Shown in pieces: positions 32,716 through 41,745 of a stretch of DNA of 58,460 nucleotides; position 1 is the first letter of the stretch; each line of letters begins with the position of its first letter. Source of the stretch: Chryseobacterium flavum (GTDB lineage Bacteria > Bacteroidota > Bacteroidia > Flavobacteriales > Weeksellaceae); assembly GCF_003385595.1 (NCBI RefSeq), contig NZ_QNUE01000019.1, positions 1 through 58,460 of the forward strand, written 5' to 3'. The notes below the pieces were generated by a model. It did not search any database. It was not told where the DNA came from and saw nothing but the letters and a program-made list of their open reading frames with translations. The translations under genes were made by a program, and so were the position numbers.

Positions 32716-35700
32716 ATGATCAATAATTACCTATTAAAAGGGTCTGTGATTGCCGCATTCTTTTTTCAGAGCGATCTTTTCAGCCAGACACTTGTCCATT
32801 ACTGGAACTTTAATGATAATGCTTCTGTTTCTTCTATTACTTCCCCTTCTGCTACTCTGAACAACGGTTCCCTCACCGTCCTTGCAGGAGGCACCAGTGT
32901 GATAGACTTCGCAGGGGGTACCGGACAAAACTTTAATGTTGAAAACCTGAATGCCCGAAACGGAGATGTATCGGGAACGCACTTAAGGTTTAACAATCCA
33001 ATTGGTGGAGGACTGCAGTTTAATCTCCCTACAACAGGTTACAACAATATAATTGTCAAATTCACAACCAGAAGATCCGGACAGGGAGCAGGAACACAAA
33101 CCTGGTCTTATTCAACAGACGGGGTAAACTTTATTACTTACCAGACAATACATCCGCAGGACAGCAATCCACAGCTGATCACTTTTGATTTTTCTACTGT
33201 ACCCGGAGCATCCGATAATCCGGATTTTAAAATAAAGGTAGAATTTTCTGAAACAGGAGGTGGAACCGGAGGAAACAACCGTTTTGATAATTTCACTGTA
33301 GACGGTATGGCATCCGGAGGACCTGACACTACCCCACCTTCAGTAACCTATCTTCCCACAAACAACACAAATAATGCTTCAACCACTGTTAACCCTACTA
33401 TTTCTTTTAATGAAAATGTAAGGCTGACAAACAATACGGCTATTAACGATTCTAATGCACAAAATCTTGTAGATTTCCGTCTCGGAAATGCTGCAGGCAC
33501 ACAAGTTCCCTTCACTACTGCTTTCAGCGGAAATACGATTACCATCATACCGGCTTCCGGCATGATGCCTGGGCAGACTTACTATTTGGCCCTGAAACCC
33601 AATACAGTCGAAGATTTAAGCGACAATGGAATAACAACAGTAACTTCCAGTACATTTACTACAGCCGGAACTACAGTTTCCTTGGAAAAGAACTTTATTA
33701 AAGTTAATGAAAATGCGGGAAATCTGGCATTCAAAATCAATGTCAGCAACCCTTCAGCAGCAACAGTTAACCTTGTAGTTAAACCAGCTCCGTTCAGCAC
33801 GGCAGACAATAATGACTTTACTTTAGCCAATCAGACAATCAATATTACTCCATCCACAGCAAGCTATACGGTTAATATTCCCATTATAGACGATACACAG
33901 GAAGAGCAGCAGGCAGAGTATTTTGTTGTGAGCCTTGAAAATCCAACCGGAGCTACCATTTCAGCAGACAATTCGGCAACGATTTATATTGTAGACAATG
34001 ATAAGGCTGCCCCGGTTCCTTCCAACCAGATCCAACTCAACTATATCGGCAGTTTTGATCCTTCAGGAAACAATAACAGCTCTACAGAAATTGTTGTACA
34101 TGATGCTTCCACACAAAGATTGTTTACGATAAGTTCTATTACCGATGTTTTTGATATCATTGATTTCAGTAATCCGATAACTCCGTCAGTGATCAGTACA
34201 GTGAATATGGCTCCTTACGGGGGAATTACAAGTATTGCTGTTAAAAACGGAATTATTGCAGCGGCATCCCCCAATACCAATCCGCAACAAAATGGCTCCG
34301 TAGTCTTTTTTGATATTAACGGAAATTTTCTGAAACAGGTAACTGTAGGAGCTTTACCGGATATGGTAACCTTTACTCCGGACGGGACAAAAGTAATTAC
34401 AGCCAATGAAGGTGAGCCCAATGATGCCTATACTGTAGATCCTGAAGGCACAATCAGCGTTATTGACATCTCAGGAGGAATAAGCAATCTTACACAAGCA
34501 AATGTTACTACTCTTAATTTCAATAGTTTTGATAATCAGCTGACTGCTCTTACCGCTACAGGGTTAAGAAAAATCAGGACAAACAATACATTGTCACAGG
34601 ATCTAGAACCTGAATATATTACCATCAGTACAGACAGTCAGAAGGCCTGGGTAACATTGCAGGAAAACAACGCTATTGCAGAAGTGGATCTTATTACCAA
34701 AACCATTACAAATATAGGGGGGGTGGGTAAAAAAGACATGAGTCTTCCAGGTAACGGATTTGACGCATCAGATAATAATGGGGAAATCTTAATTGCCAAC
34801 TGGCCCGTGAAAGCTTATTATATTCCGGATGCAGTCCAGAATTATAAGGTAGGAAATACTCATTATATTGTAACAGCTAACGAAGGGGATGAAAAAGATC
34901 TTTCAGGATATAGTGAAAGAACAACAGTAGGGGCTAATGGATATTCCCTGGATACTTCTGTTTTTCCTAACTCCACCATATTGAAGGCCTCTCATAACCT
35001 GGGGAGATTCCGGGTGTCATCCGCTACCGGAAATACAGACGGAGACACGGAATTTGAAGAAATTGCAGCTTTGGGGGCACGTTCTTTCTCCATTTTCAAT
35101 ACAGAAACAAAGCAAAGAGTATATGATAGCGGAGATCAGTTTGAAAGATATATTGCTGCAAATCATCCATTGATCTTCAATACTGATAATGAATCCAACG
35201 GTATTAAAAACAGAAGCCGCGCAAAAGGTCCCGAGCCTGAAGGAGTTGCTTTGGGCACAATTAACGGACAGACTTTTGCTTTCATTACACTGGAAAGAAC
35301 AGGAGGGGTTATGGTGTATAATATTACTGATCCTGCAAACCCTGTTTTCACTGATTATAAACACTCACGTACAACTTCTGCATATGGTGGCGATAATGGT
35401 CCGGAAGGAATCATTTATATTGCACCTGAAAATACAACAACAGGAAAAGGATATGTCATCATTGCCAATGAAATAAGCGGAACCTTGTCTATGTATGAAG
35501 TAGCAATATCCCCTACTTTAGGAACCGGTGAAACAAAAACTACAACCTCAACCTTTAATGTGTTTCCTAATCCTGTACATAAAGGGAATATTCTTTACTT
35601 CAACAGAAAACAGGATTATGAACTGTATGATATGTCCGGAAAACTGATTGGAAAAGAGAAAAATGCTTTAACAATCAATACGGCAAATCTTTCAACAGGG

Positions 35701-35754
35701 ATTTACCTTGTCAAAACCTCAGAAGGACACTTTAAGAGGGTTATTGTAAAGTAA
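32716..35754 (+). CDS. Large multidomain T9SS-exported protein with choice-of-anchor I propeller
   Basis: The 1012-residue secreted protein has five parts in order. (1) Signal peptide (IAAFFFQSDLFSQ). (2) A beta-sandwich of about 180 residues (LVHYWNFND to FTVDGM), often seen with lamin-tail or nuclease proteins. (3) An SbsA Ig-like domain (about 210-320, STTVNPTISFNENV). (4) A Calx-beta domain (about 325-430, ending ATIYIVDND). (5) A beta-propeller of the choice-of-anchor I type, carrying ITANEGEPNDAY and IVTANEGDEKDLS and PEGVALGTING. A T9SS type A domain (about 935 on, FNVFPNPVHKG) ends the protein. Propeller relatives include alkaline-phosphatase-like proteins, but no activity is evident. 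It is surface-exposed or released. Confidence 0.88.
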   Translation: MINNYLLKGSVIAAFFFQSDLFSQTLVHYWNFNDNASVSSITSPSATLNNGSLTVLAGGTSVIDFAGGTGQNFNVENLNARNGDVSGTHLRFNNPIGGGLQFNLPTTGYNNIIVKFTTRRSGQGAGTQTWSYSTDGVNFITYQTIHPQDSNPQLITFDFSTVPGASDNPDFKIKVEFSETGGGTGGNNRFDNFTVDGMASGGPDTTPPSVTYLPTNNTNNASTTVNPTISFNENVRLTNNTAINDSNAQNLVDFRLGNAAGTQVPFTTAFSGNTITIIPASGMMPGQTYYLALKPNTVEDLSDNGITTVTSSTFTTAGTTVSLEKNFIKVNENAGNLAFKINVSNPSAATVNLVVKPAPFSTADNNDFTLANQTINITPSTASYTVNIPIIDDTQEEQQAEYFVVSLENPTGATISADNSATIYIVDNDKAAPVPSNQIQLNYIGSFDPSGNNNSSTEIVVHDASTQRLFTISSITDVFDIIDFSNPITPSVISTVNMAPYGGITSIAVKNGIIAAASPNTNPQQNGSVVFFDINGNFLKQVTVGALPDMVTFTPDGTKVITANEGEPNDAYTVDPEGTISVIDISGGISNLTQANVTTLNFNSFDNQLTALTATGLRKIRTNNTLSQDLEPEYITISTDSQKAWVTLQENNAIAEVDLITKTITNIGGVGKKDMSLPGNGFDASDNNGEILIANWPVKAYYIPDAVQNYKVGNTHYIVTANEGDEKDLSGYSERTTVGANGYSLDTSVFPNSTILKASHNLGRFRVSSATGNTDGDTEFEEIAALGARSFSIFNTETKQRVYDSGDQFERYIAANHPLIFNTDNESNGIKNRSRAKGPEPEGVALGTINGQTFAFITLERTGGVMVYNITDPANPVFTDYKHSRTTSAYGGDNGPEGIIYIAPENTTTGKGYVIIANEISGTLSMYEVAISPTLGTGETKTTTSTFNVFPNPVHKGNILYFNRKQDYELYDMSGKLIGKEKNALTINTANLSTGIYLVKTSEGHFKRVIVK

Positions 35755-35779
35755 GATTATATCTTTTATAAATTATATT

Positions 35780-35806
35780 AAAGCTTCGGAAAACCGGAGC
35801 TTTTTT
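35780..35806 (+). terminator. Intrinsic terminator
   Basis: AAAGCTTCGG (35780-35789) pairs with CCGGAGCTTT (one G-T wobble) around a 4-base loop, followed by a T-run. Confidence 0.85.
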
Positions 35807-35917
35807 GTTGGTTAATATTCTTTCATCAATCCGATATTTAAGATCATTTAACTTTTAAATTAAAAAGAAACATTATTTTTATCCCTATATTTACCTTCAA
35901 CAAAAAACCAAATCATA

Positions 35918-36310
35918 ATGAAAAGTATTCGAACAGCAGCTGTCCTGACAATCTTCTTACTTGGAACAGGAAAAGCTTTTTCCCAATCCAGAAAAACAGA
36001 ATCTACAAAAGGGGTAGAAAAAACCGACAATGATAAAAAAATAGAAGTAGATGGTGTAGGCCATAAACTCAACTATACACTCAACGGAGGAATCGCTGAA
36101 ATTGAAGGAGCTGATAATACCGTGACCATTAAAGGAAGTGCCAAAAAAATTTCTGTATCAGGAACAGGGAACAAGGTTTATATAGATAAAGTGGATAAAG
36201 TAATCATAGAAGGCGGAAACAATACCATATATTACAAAACTTCGGGTACAAAAACAGGAAAACCAGATGCCTCACTTACAGGTGTGGGAAATAAAGTGAG
36301 TAAACAATAA
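35918..36310 (+). CDS. Secreted DUF3060-family protein
   Basis: The 130-residue protein has a signal peptide (TAAVLTIFLLGTGKAFSQ). A repetitive beta-helix-like region of about 70 residues follows, with recurring GxxNxVxIxG-type units (GVGHKLNYTLNG, GADNTVTIKGSAKKISVSG, GTGNKVYIDK, GGNNTIYYK). This pattern is the DUF3060 family, of unknown function. The next gene, the barstar-domain protein, starts 3 bases after its stop. Cotranscription is therefore likely, although one product is exported and the other is not. Confidence 0.85.
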   Translation: MKSIRTAAVLTIFLLGTGKAFSQSRKTESTKGVEKTDNDKKIEVDGVGHKLNYTLNGGIAEIEGADNTVTIKGSAKKISVSGTGNKVYIDKVDKVIIEGGNNTIYYKTSGTKTGKPDASLTGVGNKVSKQ

Positions 36311-36313
36311 TAT

Positions 36314-37024
36314 ATGTTTGGATTTTCACTGGATACTGGTAAATACCCTGAAATTATTACTTTGATAGATGAGGTAAAAAATATAGAAGGACCCCACCCT
36401 ATTACCTATAAAAAAGTCAGATTAATCAACGTTGAAAATATCCCCGGCTTTATATCTGCAATAGAAAATTCATCACGCAAATATGAAAATAATGGATACA
36501 TTCATATCCTTGATCAGCAAAGAACAATCGTATCAGGAACTTTTATCAGCAATTTAAAAGTAGTTAAATCCAAAAATAATAATGTTACTGTAAGCGGTAA
36601 TGTATGGAATCAGCCTCGAGGCTATCAAAAAGCCTGGGACATGAAATTAAATAATAAAATTACAGAAAAGAATATCTGGAAAACTTTCGGGAAAGATGAA
36701 CTTCAGGGATGGCTTGTATATGCCTTGCATACTTGTAAGCCTGGCTCAGAAAGAAAAAATATCAAAGTTGAGATCGATGGAAATAATTTTCACAATCTAG
36801 ATGGCTTTTTTTGTACATTAGGAGAAGACATCAATGGTATTGCAGGATATTTCGGACGTAATTTACCTGCTTTGTATGATTGTTTAGGCGGAGATTTTGG
36901 AGTCAAATCAATTTCAGAACTCATTTGGACTAATCATAAAAGGAGTAAAAAAATATTGAAGAAAAAATTTACAGATATCATTAAAATTTTTGACCATTTT
37001 GATACCAAAGTGTCATTGAAGTAG
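36314..37024 (+). CDS. Two-domain protein with a C-terminal barstar (RNase inhibitor) domain
   Basis: The 236-residue cytoplasmic protein has an N-terminal half (residues 1-145) that I do not recognise and a C-terminal barstar domain (149-236). The barstar motif is YFGRNLPALYDCLGGDFG (179-196); its Asp189 corresponds to Asp39 of barstar, the key barnase contact, while Trp38 is replaced by Tyr. Strand 1 VEIDGNNFHNLDGF and the later SELIWTNHKRSKKIL match the fold. Barstar relatives neutralise secreted RNase toxins, so this looks like an immunity protein, yet no barnase-like gene lies nearby. It follows the DUF3060 gene by 3 bases. A role outside toxin immunity is possible. Confidence 0.85.
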   Translation: MFGFSLDTGKYPEIITLIDEVKNIEGPHPITYKKVRLINVENIPGFISAIENSSRKYENNGYIHILDQQRTIVSGTFISNLKVVKSKNNNVTVSGNVWNQPRGYQKAWDMKLNNKITEKNIWKTFGKDELQGWLVYALHTCKPGSERKNIKVEIDGNNFHNLDGFFCTLGEDINGIAGYFGRNLPALYDCLGGDFGVKSISELIWTNHKRSKKILKKKFTDIIKIFDHFDTKVSLK

Positions 37025-37032
37025 CCCAATAA

Positions 37033-37062
37033 AAAGACAGGCCTGTTATTAAGCCTGTCTTT
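37033..37062. terminator. Bidirectional hairpin between the barstar gene and nfu
   Basis: AAAGACAGGC (37033-37042) pairs perfectly with GCCTGTCTTT (37053-37062). Short T-runs lie on both strands between convergent genes. Confidence 0.78.
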
Positions 37063-37082
37063 AAAATATCTCAGATAGATTC

Positions 37083-37331
37083 TTACTCTACGTTTACTAC
37101 TTTTTCGATTTCCGGAGCATGTTGCTTGATTGTATTTTCAACCCCTAATTTAAGAGTGGAAAAGTTCAGCGAACATCCGGAGCAGTTACCCAAAAGTTTC
37201 ACAAACACCTGATTATCTTTCACGTCAATAAGCTCAATATCACCTCCGTCTTTATTTAAAAACGGTCTGATGCTTTCCAGAGCTTCCATTACTCTTGTTA
37301 CTGTATCTTCGTGCGTTATATTTGTTTCCAT
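37083..37331 (-). CDS. NifU-type Fe-S scaffold/carrier domain protein
   Basis: The 82-residue protein is a single NifU C-terminal (Nfu) domain with the cluster motif NCSGCSLNFSTLK (Cys50, Cys53). RPFLNKDGGDIELIDV is the family's N-terminal signature. It binds and delivers [4Fe-4S] or [2Fe-2S] clusters. It lies 47 bases downstream of the Mrp gene on the same strand, so the two make a small Fe-S maturation operon. The isolated domain, without an A-type or NifU N-domain, is common in Bacteroidota. Confidence 0.93.
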   Translation of the reverse strand: METNITHEDTVTRVMEALESIRPFLNKDGGDIELIDVKDNQVFVKLLGNCSGCSLNFSTLKLGVENTIKQHAPEIEKVVNVE

Positions 37332-37378
37332 ATTTTTCAGTTCAATTCGGTTCTTTCAATTCTGCCTGAAAGTCATTA

Positions 37379-38485
37379 TTATTTTGCTTTTGGTGAGCAT
37401 CCTGCCATTGTTGAAATCTTTACGGCTTCAGTAGGAGGAAGGTTTTTATTTCTTTCCACTAAGCTTTCAACCATTTTTCTGGCGGTTTCAGTATAGATTT
37501 CTGCAATTTTAGATCCCTCCTGAAGCGCCGCCGGTCTTCCTACATCTCCGGCTTCTCTTATACTCTGAATTAAAGGAATCTCTCCCAGTACCGGAATTCC
37601 GAGATCTTCAGCCAGATATTGTGCTCCCTGGTTTCCAAAGATATAATATTTATTCTCAGGAAGTTCTTCCGGTGTAAAATACGCCATATTTTCGATTAAT
37701 CCAAGAACAGGAATGTTAATACTTTCCATCTGGAACATTGCAATACCCTTTCTTACATCTGCCAAAGCTACATGCTGAGGAGTACTTACAATCACAGCAC
37801 CGGTCACAGGAACCTCCTGGATGATTGAAAGATGGATATCTCCGGTTCCCGGAGGAAGATCAATTAACAGAAAATCCAGTTCTCCCCATGCTGCATCTCT
37901 GATCATCTGGTTTAAAGCTTTTGAAGCCATTGGACCTCTCCAGACTACAGCCTGGTTTGCTCCTGAAAAATAACCGATCGAAAGCATTTTTACTCCGTAA
38001 TTTTCAATAGGCTTCATCATATTTTTACCATTAACTTCTACAGAAATCGGCTTTTCACCTTCTGTATCAAACATGGTCGGAACAGATGGTCCATAAATAT
38101 CCGCATCCAATAATCCTACTTTAAAGCCCATTTTTGCTAACGTTACTGCCATATTTGCAGAAACTGTAGACTTTCCTACCCCTCCTTTTCCGGAAGCAAT
38201 AGCGATAATATTTTGAATTCCGGGAATTTGTTTCCCTTTAATCTGACTCTGCTGAATTTCACTAGGTTCCGGAGAAACGATTTTAAGTTTTAAGTGAACA
38301 TTTTCTCCAAACTCACTGGCAAAAGCCTGTTTCATGGCAGCTTCCAGCTTTTTCTTTTCATGCATTGCAGGCGAATGAGCAGTCATGTCAATATAAACAT
38401 CATCACCCATAATCTGAAGATTATTCACCAAATCGTCTACTTCTATTTCTTTAAGGAAATTCTGAACCTTTTCTTTCGTCAACAT
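37379..38485 (-). CDS. Mrp/NBP35-family Fe-S carrier ATPase (ApbC-like)
   Basis: The 368-residue protein has an N-terminal DUF59-like domain (about 1-75), then a MinD-type P-loop ATPase with GKGGVGKST at 99-107 and the switch LLDADIYGPSVP. The later IDLPPGTGDIHLSI is also typical. ApbC/Mrp proteins carry Fe-S clusters to apo-targets. The usual CxxC after ENMAYF is absent; here it reads ENMAYFTPEELPENKYY, as in some Bacteroidota relatives from memory. It is the first gene of an operon with nfu 47 bases downstream, which strengthens a cluster-transfer role. Confidence 0.92.
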   Translation of the reverse strand: MLTKEKVQNFLKEIEVDDLVNNLQIMGDDVYIDMTAHSPAMHEKKKLEAAMKQAFASEFGENVHLKLKIVSPEPSEIQQSQIKGKQIPGIQNIIAIASGKGGVGKSTVSANMAVTLAKMGFKVGLLDADIYGPSVPTMFDTEGEKPISVEVNGKNMMKPIENYGVKMLSIGYFSGANQAVVWRGPMASKALNQMIRDAAWGELDFLLIDLPPGTGDIHLSIIQEVPVTGAVIVSTPQHVALADVRKGIAMFQMESINIPVLGLIENMAYFTPEELPENKYYIFGNQGAQYLAEDLGIPVLGEIPLIQSIREAGDVGRPAALQEGSKIAEIYTETARKMVESLVERNKNLPPTEAVKISTMAGCSPKAK

Positions 38486-38874
38486 ACTAAATATAAATTG
38501 TTCACAAATTTACGCATTTTTTTCATAATTTAGAATCAATAAAATCTATAACATCAGGTGATAAATCAGATCATTAAAAGTTTTTTCCATTCATTTTAAA
38601 TAATCTCAACAAGCTTCGGATATAAAGGCTCATTCCTGCAATTCCTGACTTCTGTTTGTTTTAAAGAAATTTTCAAGAACAAACCCGTTTACCTTGTATT
38701 TTTAATTTTCCTAGTTATACTTGAGAAAATACAATGCCCGGAGACAGCAAGATTACTGAAAGTAATGCCTTCTTCATGAATAAATATTATTTTCAGATAA
38801 GCCAAGCCCTGATATGCTTTTGTTATATCCTGTTTTACGGTTTTTCGATATATTCGCTGTTATAAAATAATGAT
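38486..38874. other. Intergenic region, no gene seen
   Basis: This region of 389 bases separates divergent mrp and GH92 genes. I found no protein-like frame, no strong hairpin apart from a weak ATTACT/AGTAAT one near 38750, and no exact TAnnTTTG box for the plus-strand gene. Confidence 0.45.
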
Positions 38875-41676
38875 ATGAAAAAAAGTCTGATAGGATTGTC
38901 TTTATGTATTGTTCAGATACTATATGCCCAAAACTACTCTCAATATGTTAACCCTTTTATTGGTACAGGAGGTCACGGACACACCTTTCCGGGTGCTATA
39001 GTCCCTTTCGGAATGGTACAGCTGTCTCCTGACACCAGGATCGACGGAAGCTGGGATGGTTGCAGTGGTTACCATTATTCGGATTCTGTCATCTACGGGT
39101 TTTCCCATACCCATCTGAACGGAACCGGAGTTTCGGATTATGGGGATATTATGCTGATGCCCACGATGGGAAATCCAAGCCTGGACAGTAAAGAGTATTC
39201 TTCAAAATTTTCACATAAAAATGAAAAAGCAGCTGCAGGATTTTACTCGGTTAAGCTGGATAAAAGTAATATCCATGTACGCCTGACTGCCACGAAAAGG
39301 GTCGGCTATCATGAATATACCTTCAATAATACAGGTAATGCCAATATTATTCTGGATCTTAATCACAGAGATAAACTGCTGGAAGGTGAGGTAAAGATTA
39401 TTGATGATAAAACCATTGAAGTTTTCCGAAGAAGCGAAGCCTGGGCAACCAATCAGTATGTTTATGCCAGAATAGAGTTTTCAAAACCAATGAAAGTATC
39501 TAAAAAAGAGGTTAATGGAAAACAGGAAGCCGGACTTTACACCGGAACAAAACTTGCCCTGGCCTTTTCATCTCATGTTAATAAAGGAGAAAAAATTAAT
39601 ATAAAAGTATCCCTATCCCCTACAGGATACGAAGGAGCCGGAAAGAACATGCTGGCAGAAGGAAGATCTTCGGATTTTGAAGCTATAAGAAAACAGGCGC
39701 AGGCTGAGTGGGATAAAGAACTGGCAAAAATAGAAGTCAGATCTGATGATAAAGACAAGCTGTCTGTTTTTTACACCGCTTTGTATCATGTTTTTACACA
39801 ACCTAATATCAATATGGATGTCGATGGAAGATACAGGGGACGGGACAATAAACTCCATACAGCCAATGGCTTTGATTATTATACTGTATTTTCACTTTGG
39901 GATACTTTCAGAGGAGCACACCCTTTGATGACCTTAATTGACAGAAAGAGAACTGCAGATTTTATCAATACATTTATCAGGCAATATGAACAGGGGGGAA
40001 AACTTCCGGTATGGGAACTCGCTTCCCATGAGACAGAATGTATGATCGGCTATCACGCCGTTTCTGTAATTGCTGATGCAATGGCCAAAGGAATTCAGGG
40101 GTTTGATTATGAAAAAGCTTTTGAAGCCTCTAAAAATTCTGCAATGCTGGATATTTTTGGTTTAAATGCTTATAAGCAAAATTATTTTATCAGTGTAGAT
40201 GATGAACCGGAAAGCGCTTCAAAAACAGTGGAATATGCTTATGATGACTGGTGTATTGCTCAGATGGCTAAAATTTTAGGCAAGAAAGAAGATTATCAGT
40301 ATTTCATGAAACGTTCCCAAAGCTGGAAAAATCTTTATAATCCCCAAAACGGCTTTATACAGGCAAGAAAGAATGGCAACTGGTATGGGCCGTTTGATCC
40401 GAGGGAAGTGAACAACAATTACACTGAAGGGAATTCGTGGCATTATTCTTATTCTGTACAACAGGATATTCCGGGGCTGATTTCAGCTCATGGCGGAAAG
40501 GAAAAATTTGAGCAGTTCATTGATGCCATCTTTGCTGCACCGGATAAGACAACAGGTAGGGAGCAGGCAGACATTACAGGATTAATGGGACAATATGCCC
40601 AGGGAAATGAGCCAAGCCACCATATTGCTTATCTGTACAATTTTGTAGATAAACCTGAAAAAACAGATACCAAAATCAAATATATCCTTGATAATTTTTA
40701 TAAAAATACTCCGGATGGTCTCATTGGGAATGAAGACTGCGGCCAGATGAGTGCATGGTATATTTTAAGTTCAATGGGAATTTATTCTATAACCCCGGGA
40801 TTGCCGGAATGGGAAACTACAACTCCATATTTTGATGAAATCAAAATTCACCTTGAAGATGGTACCACAAGGACTATTACTAAAAATACAGAAAGGGCAG
40901 AACTGAAAAAACTGGGGTTTGAAAATGTAAAACCCGTTAAGGATTTTAAATATGCCCGGCTTACAGCTTCTCCCGTCATTGCAGCAGACCGGATCTTCGA
41001 TTTTTCCACTAAAGTTGAAATTATTCCCTTACATCAGGATGATAAGATCTATTATATGACAATGGATGAAAATGACGCCAATAAGAGAAAGACATTTATC
41101 CCTTATAAGGGCCCTTTTACCATTACTAAAACCACACAGGTTATGGCATATACCGAGAGAAGCGGAGAAAAAAGTTCTGTGACAACAGCCAGTTTTAACA
41201 GAAGGCCTAATTATTGGGATATTAATATTCTGTCAAAGGTTACTCCGCAGTACAGTGCCACCGGAAGTCTTGCTCTTATTGACGGAATCAGAGGAGACAT
41301 CAACTGGAGAAAAGGTGAATGGCAAGGATATCAGGGACAGAATTTTGAGGCGGTTATTGACTTTCAGTCTCCTCGGCAGATTAAAGAATTGTCATCTACT
41401 TACCTCCAGGACAGTAAAGCATGGATCCTGATGCCGAAAAAGGTAGAATATTATGCATCAATGAATGGCAAAGACTACATTCACCTTAAAACAATTGACA
41501 ATAGCATTGATCCTAAAGATGAAAAAGTTCAGATTAAAGATTTTACGACTGAAATTCTGCCTACCGAAGCAAGGTATCTTAAAGTAAAAGCATATTACTT
41601 TGGTAAACTTCCTGAATGGCATCAGGGAGCCGGTGGTGATGCATATATTTTTATTGATGAAATCTCTGTAAAATAG
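38875..41676 (+). CDS. GH92 alpha-mannosidase with C-terminal accessory domains
   Basis: The 933-residue secreted enzyme has a signal peptide ending LYAQ. The GH92 motif NPFIGTGGHGHTFPGA is at residues 26-41, followed by GFSHTHLNGTGVSDYGD, EGNSWHYSYSVQQDIPGL, and GNEDCGQMSAWYILSSMGIY at the end of the catalytic part. These Ca2+-dependent exo-mannosidases trim alpha-1,2/3/6 mannose from N-glycans or fungal mannan. After about residue 690 come a chitobiase-C-like domain (MAYTERSGEKSS) and an F5/8-type carbohydrate-binding segment (EWQGYQGQNFEAV). No SusC/SusD pair is adjacent, so it is not in a typical polysaccharide locus. No T9SS domain is seen; it is periplasmic or surface-bound. Confidence 0.95.
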   Translation: MKKSLIGLSLCIVQILYAQNYSQYVNPFIGTGGHGHTFPGAIVPFGMVQLSPDTRIDGSWDGCSGYHYSDSVIYGFSHTHLNGTGVSDYGDIMLMPTMGNPSLDSKEYSSKFSHKNEKAAAGFYSVKLDKSNIHVRLTATKRVGYHEYTFNNTGNANIILDLNHRDKLLEGEVKIIDDKTIEVFRRSEAWATNQYVYARIEFSKPMKVSKKEVNGKQEAGLYTGTKLALAFSSHVNKGEKINIKVSLSPTGYEGAGKNMLAEGRSSDFEAIRKQAQAEWDKELAKIEVRSDDKDKLSVFYTALYHVFTQPNINMDVDGRYRGRDNKLHTANGFDYYTVFSLWDTFRGAHPLMTLIDRKRTADFINTFIRQYEQGGKLPVWELASHETECMIGYHAVSVIADAMAKGIQGFDYEKAFEASKNSAMLDIFGLNAYKQNYFISVDDEPESASKTVEYAYDDWCIAQMAKILGKKEDYQYFMKRSQSWKNLYNPQNGFIQARKNGNWYGPFDPREVNNNYTEGNSWHYSYSVQQDIPGLISAHGGKEKFEQFIDAIFAAPDKTTGREQADITGLMGQYAQGNEPSHHIAYLYNFVDKPEKTDTKIKYILDNFYKNTPDGLIGNEDCGQMSAWYILSSMGIYSITPGLPEWETTTPYFDEIKIHLEDGTTRTITKNTERAELKKLGFENVKPVKDFKYARLTASPVIAADRIFDFSTKVEIIPLHQDDKIYYMTMDENDANKRKTFIPYKGPFTITKTTQVMAYTERSGEKSSVTTASFNRRPNYWDINILSKVTPQYSATGSLALIDGIRGDINWRKGEWQGYQGQNFEAVIDFQSPRQIKELSSTYLQDSKAWILMPKKVEYYASMNGKDYIHLKTIDNSIDPKDEKVQIKDFTTEILPTEARYLKVKAYYFGKLPEWHQGAGGDAYIFIDEISVK

Positions 41677-41713
41677 TTCAAACAAGCAAATAAACAAACA
41701 TAATAAGTAAAAA

Positions 41714-41740
41714 CCCTGCGGAAAATTTGCAGGGCTTTTT
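41714..41740. terminator. Intrinsic terminator between the GH92 and PhyH genes
   Basis: CCCTGC (41714-41719) pairs with GCAGGG (41729-41734), followed by a T-run on the plus strand. The minus strand has an A/T-rich flank and may also be served. Confidence 0.75.
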
Positions 41741-41745
41741 ATTTT

